Positions 1 to 8,184 of a stretch of DNA of 64,000 nucleotides are shown piece after piece. The first letter of the stretch is position 1, and every line of letters begins with the position of its first letter. The translations under genes and the position numbers were made by a program. This DNA comes from Candidatus Intricatilinea gracilis (lineage in GTDB: Bacteria; Pseudomonadota; Gammaproteobacteria; Burkholderiales; Burkholderiaceae_C), in contig JADJDQ010000021.1 of NCBI GenBank assembly GCA_016702605.1, positions 1,116,001 through 1,180,000 of the forward strand, in the 5' to 3' direction. The notes below the pieces were generated by a model, which saw only the letters and a list, made by a program, of their open reading frames with translations, made no database searches and was not told the origin of the DNA.

Positions 1-365
1 TGAACCGGATCGCCCCTTGCGCGTCGATGCGTGGCCGAGCCCCTCCGCGGCCCTTATGTCCTGCACGATCAGGTGCCGATCGGGGCGACGGCATGACGGG
101 GTCTGGCGACGTCGGCCACAGCGTGGGCACGAGGCCGATGCCGATGCCGGGCAGCGCGGACCAGGGCGGCAGCAGCCTGACATCGCTCCATCGGCATGCC
201 CGGCAAGAAGGACCAGGTGCTTGAGGCCGAACTGCTGAGGCGGGCGCGCGTGCCGGGCGGCTCCAGGGCGTCGATATCACCCACCACCATCGACGCGATG
301 CAGGGACTTTTCATTCATCCCACCGCCGGACTTCACCGGTCTTGACATTCGACAGGAGACAACCC
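1..365. other. 5' flank without a recognisable gene
   Basis: I see no convincing gene here. The best small frame is a 49-codon + strand ORF from the ATG at 196 to a stop at 343-345, whose product I do not recognise. The minus strand gives a piece reading LPGIGIGLVP that could be the tail of a LysR-type ligand domain, but no complete frame supports it. The stretch ends in a good ribosome-binding sequence (GACAGGAGA) just before dctP, so it probably holds the promoter of the TRAP operon. Confidence 0.3.
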
Positions 366-1358
366 ATGAAGACACTACTCGCCCTCTCGTTCGCCGTCGG
401 CATTGCGCTTGCCCCATCGGCGCATGCCCAGACGCCCATCGTCATCAAGTTCTCGCATGTGGCCGCGGCCAATACACCCAAAGGCCAGGCCGCCGACTTC
501 TTCAAGAAGCGAGCCGAAGAACTCACCAAGGGCAAGGTCAAGGTCGAGATCTATGCCAACAGCACCTTGTACAAGGACAAGGAGGAACTCGAGGCGCTGC
601 AACTCGGCGCGGTGCAGATGCTCGCACCGGTCGCGGGCAAGTTCGGCCCGGCCGGCGTCAAGGAGTTCGAGGTCTTCGATATGCCCTACATCTTCCCGGA
701 CACCGAAGGGTTGCACCGTGTGACGCGCGGGCCGATCGGTGCATCGTTGCTGAAGAAGCTCGAAGTGCGCAACATGGTGGGCCTGGGCTATTGGGATGCC
801 GGGTTCCGGGTTCTGAGCTCGAACAAGCCGATCCGCACACCCGATGAAGCCAAAGGTCAGAAGATCCGCATCAACTCGTCCAAGGTCAATCAGGCCATCA
901 TGCGGTCCATCGGCGCGCTGCCGCAGACGATGGCCTTTTCCGAGGTCTACACCGCGTTGCAGACCGGCGTGGTCGATGGTGCCGACGGGAACCTGCCGAA
1001 TCTGTATACGCAAAAGCAATACGAAGTGCAGAAACATGTGACCATGACCGACCACACGTACAGCGGCTACGTGGTCGTGGTCAACAAACCGTTCTGGGAC
1101 AAGTTGCCCGCCGATGTCCGCGCTGACCTGGAGGTCGCCATGAAGGAATCAGTCGCGCACAACGACAAGGTGACCGAAGAGGACAACGCCGTGGCGATGG
1201 CTGCCATCAAGGCCTCTGGCAAGAGCGCGATCCATGTGCCGAGCCTGACGGAAAAGGCCTTGTGGGTGAAGGCCATGTCGCCGGTGCAGGACGAGCTCGC
1301 GTCACGCGTCGGCAAGGACCTGGTGGCCGCGATCCGCAAGGAAACCGGCGCGAAATAA
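366..1358 (+). CDS. dctP: TRAP transporter substrate-binding protein DctP
   Basis: This is the periplasmic solute receptor of a tripartite ATP-independent periplasmic transporter, which captures an organic acid and delivers it to the DctQM membrane complex. The 330-residue product starts with a Sec signal peptide (MKTLLALSF...APSAHA, cleavage expected after A21). The mature part has the DctP fold signatures FSHVAAANTPKGQAADFF, LPQTMAFSEVYTALQTG and VDGADGNLPNLY. The ATG at 366 was chosen over an upstream TTG in the same frame because GACAGGAGA sits 8-16 bases before it. It is followed at 80 bp by dctQ and then dctM on the same strand, a complete TRAP operon. The substrate cannot be read from the sequence; C4-dicarboxylates or related keto/hydroxy acids are usual for this family. 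Confidence 0.93.
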   Translation: MKTLLALSFAVGIALAPSAHAQTPIVIKFSHVAAANTPKGQAADFFKKRAEELTKGKVKVEIYANSTLYKDKEELEALQLGAVQMLAPVAGKFGPAGVKEFEVFDMPYIFPDTEGLHRVTRGPIGASLLKKLEVRNMVGLGYWDAGFRVLSSNKPIRTPDEAKGQKIRINSSKVNQAIMRSIGALPQTMAFSEVYTALQTGVVDGADGNLPNLYTQKQYEVQKHVTMTDHTYSGYVVVVNKPFWDKLPADVRADLEVAMKESVAHNDKVTEEDNAVAMAAIKASGKSAIHVPSLTEKALWVKAMSPVQDELASRVGKDLVAAIRKETGAK

Positions 1359-1437
1359 GTGGCCATCGTCGGCGGGACTGCCGGGCAGATGTGTCCGGTA
1401 GTCCCGCTGCGTGCCCTTCACACTGCCGGAGACCATC

Positions 1438-2118
1438 ATGAAAGTTCTCGACGCGCTCGAGGAGTGGATCGTCACTCTGTTGATCGGCGCAGCCACACTC
1501 ATTACCTTTGCCGCGGTGGTACATCGCTATGCATCCGGCCATGCCATTCCCGGTGTGCAGGACTGGTTGCTGTCCATCGACATGGCATGGGCGCAGGAAC
1601 TGACCATCATCCTGTTCGTGTGGATGGCCAAGTTCGGCGCGGCGTATGGCGTGCGCACCGGAATCCACGTCGGTGTCGACGTGCTGATCAACTCGCTCCA
1701 GCCGGCACTGCGCTTCAGATTCATCGTCTTCGGTCTGCTGGCCGGCGCCGTCTTCACCGGGATCATCGCCACACTTGGCGCTCACTTCGTCTGGGAGAAC
1801 GGGGCCCACCATGGGCTCTTCTCGCTGCTCGGCCTGAATACCGAAGGCGTGATGTCAGGGCCGGTGACCGTCGATCTCGAATGGCCGACCTGGATGGTCT
1901 ATTCGGCGATACCGCTGGGTAGCGCCCTGATGTGCTGGCGCTTCCTGCAAGTCTGCGTGTCGTTCGTCCGAACGGGCGAACTGCCGCGTCACGACGAGGG
2001 CCATGTCGACGGCATCGATGCCCAGGCCGACGAGTTGGTCGATTTCCGCGATCGGAGCCCGGTCCATCCGAAGGACATGCACGGCAAGGACAACAACGGG
2101 CAAGGAGGCCGCGCATGA
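1438..2118 (+). CDS. dctQ: TRAP transporter small permease DctQ
   Basis: Small four-helix membrane subunit of the TRAP transporter, which with DctM forms the sodium-coupled permease fed by DctP. The 226-residue product has hydrophobic segments around residues 12-30, 50-72, 95-117 and 145-165 and the family signature QELTIILFVWMAKFGAAYG. The extended hydrophilic C-terminus (DEGHVDGIDAQADELVDF) is typical of longer DctQ proteins. The ATG at 1438 is preferred over a GTG nine codons upstream because GGAGA lies just ahead of it. Its stop overlaps the dctM start by four bases (ATGA), so the two are translationally coupled. Confidence 0.9.
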   Translation: MKVLDALEEWIVTLLIGAATLITFAAVVHRYASGHAIPGVQDWLLSIDMAWAQELTIILFVWMAKFGAAYGVRTGIHVGVDVLINSLQPALRFRFIVFGLLAGAVFTGIIATLGAHFVWENGAHHGLFSLLGLNTEGVMSGPVTVDLEWPTWMVYSAIPLGSALMCWRFLQVCVSFVRTGELPRHDEGHVDGIDAQADELVDFRDRSPVHPKDMHGKDNNGQGGRA

Positions 2119-3398
2119 ACCCAGCCATCATCTTCCTGCTGCTGGCGATCTTGATGATCACCGGCATGCCGATCTCCATCTCGCTCGGCCTGACAGTGCT
2201 CACCTTCTTTGCGGTGTTCACGACCGTGCCGATCGAAAGTGTCGCGCTGAAACTGTTCACCGGCATCGAGAAGTACGAGATCATGGCGATCCCGTTCTTC
2301 ATACTGGCGGGCAACTTCCTCACCCACGGCGGTGTGGCGAGACGCATGATCGCCTTCGCCACATCAATGGTCGGCCACCTGCCTGGCGGCCTTGGCCTGA
2401 GCGCTGTCGTGGCCTGCTCGCTATTCGCCGCTGTGTCGGGTTCGAGTCCGGCAACGGTGGTGGCCATTGGTTCGATCCTGCTGCCTGCGATGGTCAAGCA
2501 GGGCTACCCGGTGAAGTACGGTGCCGGCATCGTGGCGTCGGCCGGCGGACTGGGCATCCTGATCCCGCCGTCGATCGCGATGGTGATGTATGCGGTGTCT
2601 ACCAACAGTTCCATCGGCGCGCTGTTCATGGCTGGCGTGATGCCCGGCCTGACGCTGGCAGCGATGTTGATGGTGACGACGTTCTGGATCGCCAAGAAGG
2701 GCAACTATCCGAAGGCCGAGAGGGCCGGTTGGGTGCAGCGTTGGCGGGCCTTGCGCGAGTCGATCTGGGGCTTGCTGCTGATCGTGATCGTGATGGGCGG
2801 CATCTATTCCGGCATCTTCACCGCCACCGAGGCCGCGGCGATGAGTGCCGTCTACGCCTTCGTCATCGCGACCTTCGTCTACAGGGATCTGCGGCTGTCG
2901 GACCTCAAGCGGGTGCTGTTGTCGTCGGCCAACCTCAGCGCCATGCTGCTGTACATCATCACCAATGCGACGTTGTTCTCGTTCTTGCTCACCAGCGAGC
3001 AGGTACCGCAGAACATGTCGGCATGGATGATCGACTCGGGTCTCGGCCCGGTCGGATTCCTGCTGCTGGCCAACGTGATCCTCCTGATCGCCGGCAACTT
3101 CATGGAGCCCGCGTCCATCATCCTGATCTTCGCGCCCATCCTGTTCCCGATTGCGTCCAGCCTGGGCATCGACCCGGTGCACTTCGGCATCATCATCACG
3201 GTGAATATGGAAATCGGCATGATCACGCCGCCGGTGGGACTCAACCTCTATGTTGCCAGCGGCATCAGCAAGCTCGGCCTGACCGACATGAGCAAGGCGG
3301 TCGGACCGTGGCTGCTGACGATGCTGGTGTTCCTGATGATCGTCACGTTCTGGTCGCCGCTGTCGCTGTGGCTGCCGAGAACGCTCGGCATGATGTAG
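2115..3398 (+). CDS. dctM: TRAP transporter large permease DctM
   Basis: Large membrane subunit of the TRAP transporter, which carries the transport pathway and uses a sodium gradient. The 427-residue hydrophobic protein matches DctM in length and signatures: FFILAGNFLTHGGVARRM, VSGSSPATVVAIGSILLPAM, GGLGILIPPSIAMVMYA and MITPPVGLNLYVASGI. These belong to the two repeated helical-hairpin halves. The start at 2115 follows an AAGGAGG ribosome-binding site and overlaps the dctQ stop. The gene ends the operon; a TGGCAG hexamer tract lies eight bases after the stop. Confidence 0.94.
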   Translation: MNPAIIFLLLAILMITGMPISISLGLTVLTFFAVFTTVPIESVALKLFTGIEKYEIMAIPFFILAGNFLTHGGVARRMIAFATSMVGHLPGGLGLSAVVACSLFAAVSGSSPATVVAIGSILLPAMVKQGYPVKYGAGIVASAGGLGILIPPSIAMVMYAVSTNSSIGALFMAGVMPGLTLAAMLMVTTFWIAKKGNYPKAERAGWVQRWRALRESIWGLLLIVIVMGGIYSGIFTATEAAAMSAVYAFVIATFVYRDLRLSDLKRVLLSSANLSAMLLYIITNATLFSFLLTSEQVPQNMSAWMIDSGLGPVGFLLLANVILLIAGNFMEPASIILIFAPILFPIASSLGIDPVHFGIIITVNMEIGMITPPVGLNLYVASGISKLGLTDMSKAVGPWLLTMLVFLMIVTFWSPLSLWLPRTLGMM

Positions 3399-3406
3399 TC
3401 GCTACC

Positions 3407-3446
3407 TGGCAGTGGCAGTGGCAGTGGCAGTGGCAGTGGCAGTGGC
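3407..3446. repeat. TGGCAG hexamer microsatellite
   Basis: Six perfect tandem copies of TGGCAG followed by a partial TGGC, directly after the dctM stop and before the convergent gene at 3612-4013. It lies outside any supported coding region. Tracts of this kind can change length by replication slippage. Confidence 0.95.
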
Positions 3447-3611
3447 CGCAAGCGCGCGACACCGACGAGCCGATGAGCACGGCGCGCAACGACAAGATGC
3501 TGCCGGTTCGCGTCCCCTGGACATCAGCGTGTTTGCGGGCGTCCGGCGAGGTGCCGCCGAGGCGCACCGACTGACGCACCGCCCGCCTCGGCGGACCGCT
3601 GGACAGGTGGC

Positions 3612-4013
3612 TCAGTCGTCGTGACCGCGGCCCTTGTGCCCCTTGTCGCGGCGATGACCGGGTCGATCCTTGCGCTGTTCAGCGGCCCATTGCTCCCTCA
3701 CGAAGTAGACGGGCTGCCCGCAGGCGCCGTAACGCGCGCAATGTCTGGCCCAGTTCTTCTGATGACCGGGCGGCACGTAGAGGTAGATCGGGCGCTGCCG
3801 CATGTGGCGCTCAGGCTCGGTGATCAGCACCGGCTGGGCATACACCACAGGCGGTGGCGGTGCATTGCCGATGTCGATGCGGCCGTACACGCCGGGTTGC
3901 CGGATGTCGATCGACACACCCACGCTGGTCTGCGCCTGGGCAGTTGCCGCAAGCATCGTCAGGCCGACGACAAGCAGCTTGGTGAAACGGTTCGATGGGG
4001 TCATGGTGTGCAT
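3612..4013 (-). CDS. Secreted hypothetical protein, proline-rich with basic tail
   Basis: A 133-residue protein of unknown function, expected to be exported. It begins with a clear signal peptide (KLLVVGLTMLAATAQA, cleavage near residue 27) and continues with VSIDIRQPGVYGRIDIG, a PPPPVVYAQPV segment and the conserved-looking block YVPPGHQKNWARHCARYGACGQPVYFV with two cysteines. The last 25 residues are very basic and histidine/glycine-rich. Small proteins of this pattern are common in Burkholderiales, but I know no assigned role. The start may be the ATG at 4013 or the ATG three codons later. It is convergent with dctM. Confidence 0.7.
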   Translation of the reverse strand: MHTMTPSNRFTKLLVVGLTMLAATAQAQTSVGVSIDIRQPGVYGRIDIGNAPPPPVVYAQPVLITEPERHMRQRPIYLYVPPGHQKNWARHCARYGACGQPVYFVREQWAAEQRKDRPGHRRDKGHKGRGHDD

Positions 4014-4107
4014 GTCATTCGTTTGAGCTCACAGGTCTGCACGTTGCCGGCGGCGGTTCTCGAAGCGGTGCGCCTGGCGGCGAAGCTTAGCGACACTCGA
4101 TAGTCCA

Positions 4108-4144
4108 CCCGGCCAGTGTGCCTGGACACTCACAGGCGGCCGGG
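4108..4144. other. Composite inverted repeat between two minus-strand genes
   Basis: CCCGGCC (4108-4114) pairs with GGCCGGG (4138-4144), and inside it AGTGT pairs with ACACT around a short loop. It is followed on the + strand by TTTG. It lies downstream of the response regulator gene and upstream of the 3612-4013 gene. It may act as a terminator for the regulator transcript, but there is no T-run on that strand, so the role is uncertain. Confidence 0.35.
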
Positions 4145-4291
4145 TTTGTCAAGGGCCGCGAAAGCCGCGCCGCGCAGAGGTTGGGTCATTTGCGGGCAAT
4201 CTGTTGGATGCCATGGCCGACAAGGACTTGCCGAGTTGTTCCGGCAGATGTCCACACCCTTGAGCACAGCTCTTGGGGATAACCCGGTGCC

Positions 4292-5125
4292 TCAGTATGA
4301 GGCAGGGCGTCGATTTGCAGCGCGCATGGCCAGTTCGATGCGGCTGCCTGCATGCAGCTTGTCCATGATGCGGCTGACGTAGTTTTTCACCGTGCCTTCG
4401 GCCAGGAACACGGCGGCGGCGATCTGCTTGTTGCTGCGACCCTGGGCGATCAGGTCGAGGATGCGCGACTCCTTGTCGGTCAATGTCTCGTCGCCCGCCA
4501 TGCGCAGCGGCGTGAACCGGCCATCGGCAGCGGTGTGCGCTGCATATGCATCGGGTGCAGAGGTGTGGCCGGTCGTTGGGCCGATTTGTTCGGACCATGG
4601 CGGGGTGGGCTGCTCAGGGTGCCGGCCTGCCGACGGATCGGTCGAAGACGGTGCGGCACGTGCTGCCAGGCTGCGGAACTGCTCCATCACCTTGCGTGCG
4701 ATCGAGGGTGACAGCCGCGACTCGCCACGGTGCACCGCGCGGATGGTGTCGAGCACCTCGGCCTCACTCGCATCCTTGAGCAAGTAGGCCTGCGCACCGG
4801 CGCGGATGGCCTCGAACACCAGTTCGTCGTCGTCATAGGTGCTCAGCACCACCACCCGTGTGGCCGGCAGGCTGGCGGTGATCTCGCGGGTGGCCACCAC
4901 ACCGCTGGCGCGTGGCATCTGCAGGTCCATCACCACCACGTCGGGCCGTGTCGCCTGGGCCTGAACGATGGCGTCCAGGCCGTCACAGGCCTGACCGACC
5001 ACGTCGATGCCGGCTTCGGTGGCCAGCATCATGGCCAGGCCACGGCGGATGAGCGGCTGGTCGTCGACGATCAGCAGGCGCAGCGCCCGTTCGGGTGGGT
5101 CGGTGCCAGGCTGATCGGTCGACAT
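4292..5125 (-). CDS. NarL/FixJ-family response regulator
   Basis: Transcription factor controlled by phosphorylation, presumably by the histidine kinase encoded divergently at 5562. The receiver domain spans about residues 14-135 with the acidic pair D21/D22, the phosphoacceptor D67 in VVVMDLQMPR, and the conserved lysine in YLLKDASE. A LuxR-type helix-turn-helix covers about residues 213-273 (LTDKESRILDLIAQGRSNKQ, GTVKNYVSRIMDKL). The linker between the two domains (about 155-212) is long and low in complexity, making the protein about 55 residues longer than usual NarL-type regulators. The small gene at 5128-5361 lies only two bases upstream on the same strand, so the two are almost certainly cotranscribed. 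Confidence 0.92.
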   Translation of the reverse strand: MSTDQPGTDPPERALRLLIVDDQPLIRRGLAMMLATEAGIDVVGQACDGLDAIVQAQATRPDVVVMDLQMPRASGVVATREITASLPATRVVVLSTYDDDELVFEAIRAGAQAYLLKDASEAEVLDTIRAVHRGESRLSPSIARKVMEQFRSLAARAAPSSTDPSAGRHPEQPTPPWSEQIGPTTGHTSAPDAYAAHTAADGRFTPLRMAGDETLTDKESRILDLIAQGRSNKQIAAAVFLAEGTVKNYVSRIMDKLHAGSRIELAMRAANRRPASY

Positions 5126-5127
5126 GG

Positions 5128-5361
5128 TCAGGCCGGGCGGCCTTTCGTGTCATCGATCGGACTGTCGGGTGGGCTGGCCGGTGATTGAGCCGGTGGGCCA
5201 GCGTCCGGGGCGTTGAGGCGGGCCTGCAGTTCACCGAACAAGGGTGACGGCAGGCGGGCCGCCAGAAAGCGCAGCACACCACTCACGGCCAGGCCGGCCT
5301 GCTCGTTGGGCAGATGGGCGTGGCGGGCCACGGCGTCGACCAGTTCGTCCATCACCGCCAT
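5128..5361 (-). CDS. Small DUF2267-like protein cotranscribed with the response regulator
   Basis: A 77-residue protein whose conserved part (MDELVDAVARHAHLPNEQAG and GVLRFLAARLPSPLFGELQA) resembles DUF2267-type helical domains; this is a pattern impression, not a database match. The C-terminus is proline-rich and disordered. The frame is open for 69 more codons upstream, but that part is low-complexity and arginine-rich, so I take the ATG at 5361 (the ATG at 5352 is possible). The stop is two bases before the response regulator start. A role connected to the two-component system is suggested only by position. Confidence 0.55.
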   Translation of the reverse strand: MAVMDELVDAVARHAHLPNEQAGLAVSGVLRFLAARLPSPLFGELQARLNAPDAGPPAQSPASPPDSPIDDTKGRPA

Positions 5362-5561
5362 GACGGACACCGGTGGCCCTGTGTGTGGCGCGGCGCTTTG
5401 GTGCAACGGCCGGTGGGGTCGAGTGGTGCATGACACATCCGGCCAGCTTAGCCCATGGCGGCGGCTGGTCGGCAGTGACAGCCGGCACCCGCAGGTCATG
5501 ACTTGGCGCGCCCGGGTCTGCGACAGGGGCGGCCGGCACGTGGCCGTGGCAAGCTCGGGGC

Positions 5562-7418
5562 ATGACACCCTGGCAGCGCCTCAACCCTCGTCTGCATCTG
5601 GCAGCAGCCATCGGCTGGGCGGTGTTTGCCGTGGTAACGGCGGCGGCGCTGGTCGGTGCCAATCTGGCGGCAGCGCAGGCAGAACGACGTGCGCGTGCCG
5701 ATGCACAGGCGCTGCTGGTCGAATTTGCCACCCAGGTGCGCGATGCCTTGTCGATGAACATCGAGATCCGCCGCTCGCTGCTGCAGGCCACCGCAGCGCA
5801 GATCGCTGCGTCCCATGACCGCGGCCCGGCTGCGTTGCGGCGCATCCTGCATGCGGTGCAGAGCCAGTACCCCGAGTTCAGCCAACTGGTTGTGGTGGAT
5901 GGTTCGGGGCGTGCCGTGGTGGCCACCACCGCGTCCGAAGGAGTTGACGGCGCGAGCCTCGATGTGCCCGGGCCCGACCTGCCAACCATGCCCGCGAACT
6001 TGTCACCGTTGTTGTGGTTTCAGGAAGGGCGGCGCAGCCCCTTCGTCAGTGACCTCAATGCCGTGCCACGTGCAGATGCAACACACGCGGGTGCGGCGCG
6101 TGCCTCACGTGTGATCGACATGGCCGTGCCGCTGCAGATCGGGCCGGGTGACGCGATTGGTGTGCTGGCCGCCGAGGTGTCGTGGACCTGGGTCGAACTC
6201 CTGCTCGGTCGCATGGAAGAAGCCTTCACAGCGCACCGCCCGCTCGAGTTGCTGCTGGCCTCGCGCGACGGCATCTTGCTGGCCGGTCCACCACATTGGC
6301 TGGGCCGCAAGCTCGACAGTGGCGGCGACCTCAGCGAAAGCGGCAACCAGGTGCTGGGCTTGCGCACTCAGCTGCGTCTGGCCGACAGCCTGGGGTTCGG
6401 CTGGACGGCCGTGGTGCGCCAGCCCACCGACGTGGCCCTGCAGGCGGTGCGCTCGACCCGGCAGATGGTGTTCCTGATCGTCTTTCTGGCCGGTTTGTTG
6501 TCGGCGGGCGGCGCCATGGCGGTGACCCGTGTGCTGACGCGCCGTCTCAGTCTGCTGGCCGTCGACGCCGAGGCGGTGCGACGCGGTGAACGGCGCAGCC
6601 TGGCCGCGCCGCCGGGCGCCGACGAGGTGAGCCGCATCGGCGCTACGCTGGCCGTGGTGGTCGATCATCTGCAGGCCGAAAAACAGTCGCTGCAGGCACT
6701 CAACGCCGAACTCGACCAACGGGTGGCCGAACGCACCACACGCATCGAACGTATGGCCGACGAGGCACGCCACGCTGCCGTCACCCGCGAGCGTCTGCGT
6801 ATGGCGCGCGACCTGCACGACACCCTGGCTCATTCACTCATGGCCTTGCTGACGCAGATCCGCCTGGTGCGCAAGTTGCACCGGCGCATGGACGCCAGCG
6901 AGCTCGAAGACGAACTCGGCCGGGCCGAAGGTGTGGCTGCCACCGGCCTGGCCGATGCCCGCGCCGCCATCGGTCAGATGCGCGACAACGGTGTGCGCGA
7001 CACCGGCCTGACCCCCGCGTTGCACGACCTGGCGCGGCGCTTTCGTCAGCGCAGCGGTGTGGACCTGAAGCTCACGAGTGACGGCCCGGCGCAGGACTGG
7101 GCCGACGAACGGGCCGAAACCACCTTTCGTATCGTCGAGGAGGCACTGCGCAACGTCGAGCGTCATGCCCAGGCGCAGGGGGTGGAGGTCAAGCTGTGCT
7201 GGTCGGCATGCGCGGCTGCCCCGGGCGGCGTCGACGGGTCGACCGGGCTGGGCATCGAGGTGGTCGACGACGGTGTCGGCTTCGACCCGCACCAACCACC
7301 AAGCGGTCACTACGGCCTGCGCGGCATGCAGGAACAGGCTGCATTGATCGGCGCGCGGCTCGGCGTGCAAAGTCGGCCCGGGCAGGGCACACGCGTCACC
7401 CTTGACTGTCGACTCTGA
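5562..7418 (+). CDS. Membrane sensor histidine kinase, HisKA_3 (NarX/DesK-like) type
   Basis: Sensor kinase expected to phosphorylate the divergently encoded NarL-type regulator. The 618-residue protein has a membrane helix at about 12-35, a periplasmic region of about 270 residues with Cache-like features (two LVVVDGSG / LLLASRDG beta motifs), a second helix at about 305-325 and a HAMP-like and coiled-coil linker. The HisKA_3 phosphorylation site H419 lies in ARDLHDTLAH. The ATPase domain shows the N-box EEALRNVERHA, the G1 box DDGVGFD and the G2 region GHYGLRGMQEQA. About 200 bp separate it from the divergent gene pair; both promoters should lie there. The signal is unknown. Confidence 0.92.
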   Translation: MTPWQRLNPRLHLAAAIGWAVFAVVTAAALVGANLAAAQAERRARADAQALLVEFATQVRDALSMNIEIRRSLLQATAAQIAASHDRGPAALRRILHAVQSQYPEFSQLVVVDGSGRAVVATTASEGVDGASLDVPGPDLPTMPANLSPLLWFQEGRRSPFVSDLNAVPRADATHAGAARASRVIDMAVPLQIGPGDAIGVLAAEVSWTWVELLLGRMEEAFTAHRPLELLLASRDGILLAGPPHWLGRKLDSGGDLSESGNQVLGLRTQLRLADSLGFGWTAVVRQPTDVALQAVRSTRQMVFLIVFLAGLLSAGGAMAVTRVLTRRLSLLAVDAEAVRRGERRSLAAPPGADEVSRIGATLAVVVDHLQAEKQSLQALNAELDQRVAERTTRIERMADEARHAAVTRERLRMARDLHDTLAHSLMALLTQIRLVRKLHRRMDASELEDELGRAEGVAATGLADARAAIGQMRDNGVRDTGLTPALHDLARRFRQRSGVDLKLTSDGPAQDWADERAETTFRIVEEALRNVERHAQAQGVEVKLCWSACAAAPGGVDGSTGLGIEVVDDGVGFDPHQPPSGHYGLRGMQEQAALIGARLGVQSRPGQGTRVTLDCRL

Positions 7419-7505
7419 CGGCCCTGGCTGCAGCACACGCCGCTGGCCGCTGCGGCGTTCATGCAGGCCGTGACCCGGTAGCTTGCAAGTTGTGACCAGC
7501 CGCAC

Positions 7506-7519
7506 TGTGACAAGTCACA
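7506..7519. promoter_or_regulatory. Inverted repeat TGTGAC-AA-GTCACA upstream of the OmpA-like gene
   Basis: A perfect 6-bp inverted repeat with a two-base spacer, 51 bp before the GTG start of the lipoprotein gene. The half sites resemble CRP/FNR-family boxes, but the TGTGA and TCACA cores are four bases apart instead of six. It is a plausible operator of unknown regulator. Confidence 0.4.
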
Positions 7520-7570
7520 CCCAGGGTCTAGATTGCCGGCGGCACGAACCCACTCACCGGAGAACACCAC

Positions 7571-8176
7571 GTGACAACACCCCGCCAGCCGACCGCCCGA
7601 CTCACCCTGACCGCACTGATGTTGACCGTGCTGGCTGCCTGCAGCAGCACGCCGCCGCCCGCCGCACCGGCACCCGCGCCGGTGGCCGTCACGCCTGCGC
7701 CGGCCGCACCGGCTGCCCAGCCCGCACCGGTCGCCACTCCGGCCCCGACGCCCACTCCCATGGCTGACACCCGGCCGGCTCCTGCTCCCATGGCAGAGGC
7801 CAAGGCCTTGCCGGCACATCTCGACCCGAACAGTGCCCTGTCGCGGCAACGCAGCGTGTTCTTCGACTTCGACCGCACGGTGGTGCGGCCCGATGCAACG
7901 TCGATCATCCAGAACCACGGCAAATACCTGGCCGACAACCCGAGCCTGGCCATCCGCATCGAAGGCAACGCCGACGAACGTGGCAGCACCGAATACAACC
8001 TGGCTCTGGGCAACAAACGCGCCGAAGCCGTGCGCCAGGCCCTGAAACTGGCCGGCGCCAGGGAAGGCCAGATGGAAGCCATCAGCTACGGTGAAGAACG
8101 CCCCAAGGCCACCGGCCACGACGAAGCGGCCTGGGCACAGAACCGCCGCGCCGACCTGCAGTACCCGACCAGGTAA
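7571..8176 (+). CDS. OmpA-family peptidoglycan-associated lipoprotein
   Basis: Outer-membrane lipoprotein predicted to bind peptidoglycan through a C-terminal OmpA domain. The 201-residue product has a type II signal peptide ending in the lipobox LAAC (lipidated C24) and an Ala/Pro-rich linker at about 28-85. The OmpA/Pal domain covers about 90-200, with VFFDFDRTVVRPDA, IEGNADERGSTEYNLALGNK and RRADLQY holding the diaminopimelate-binding Asp and Arg. It looks like Pal but is not next to tolB or ybgF, so I leave it unnamed. Translation starts at GTG 7571 after CCGGAGA. Confidence 0.88.
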   Translation: MTTPRQPTARLTLTALMLTVLAACSSTPPPAAPAPAPVAVTPAPAAPAAQPAPVATPAPTPTPMADTRPAPAPMAEAKALPAHLDPNSALSRQRSVFFDFDRTVVRPDATSIIQNHGKYLADNPSLAIRIEGNADERGSTEYNLALGNKRAEAVRQALKLAGAREGQMEAISYGEERPKATGHDEAAWAQNRRADLQYPTR

Positions 8177-8184
8177 GGCCCCGG

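Noticed and set aside
7506..7519. Classical CRP site
   Set aside because: The half sites are four bases apart rather than the six needed for TGTGA-N6-TCACA.
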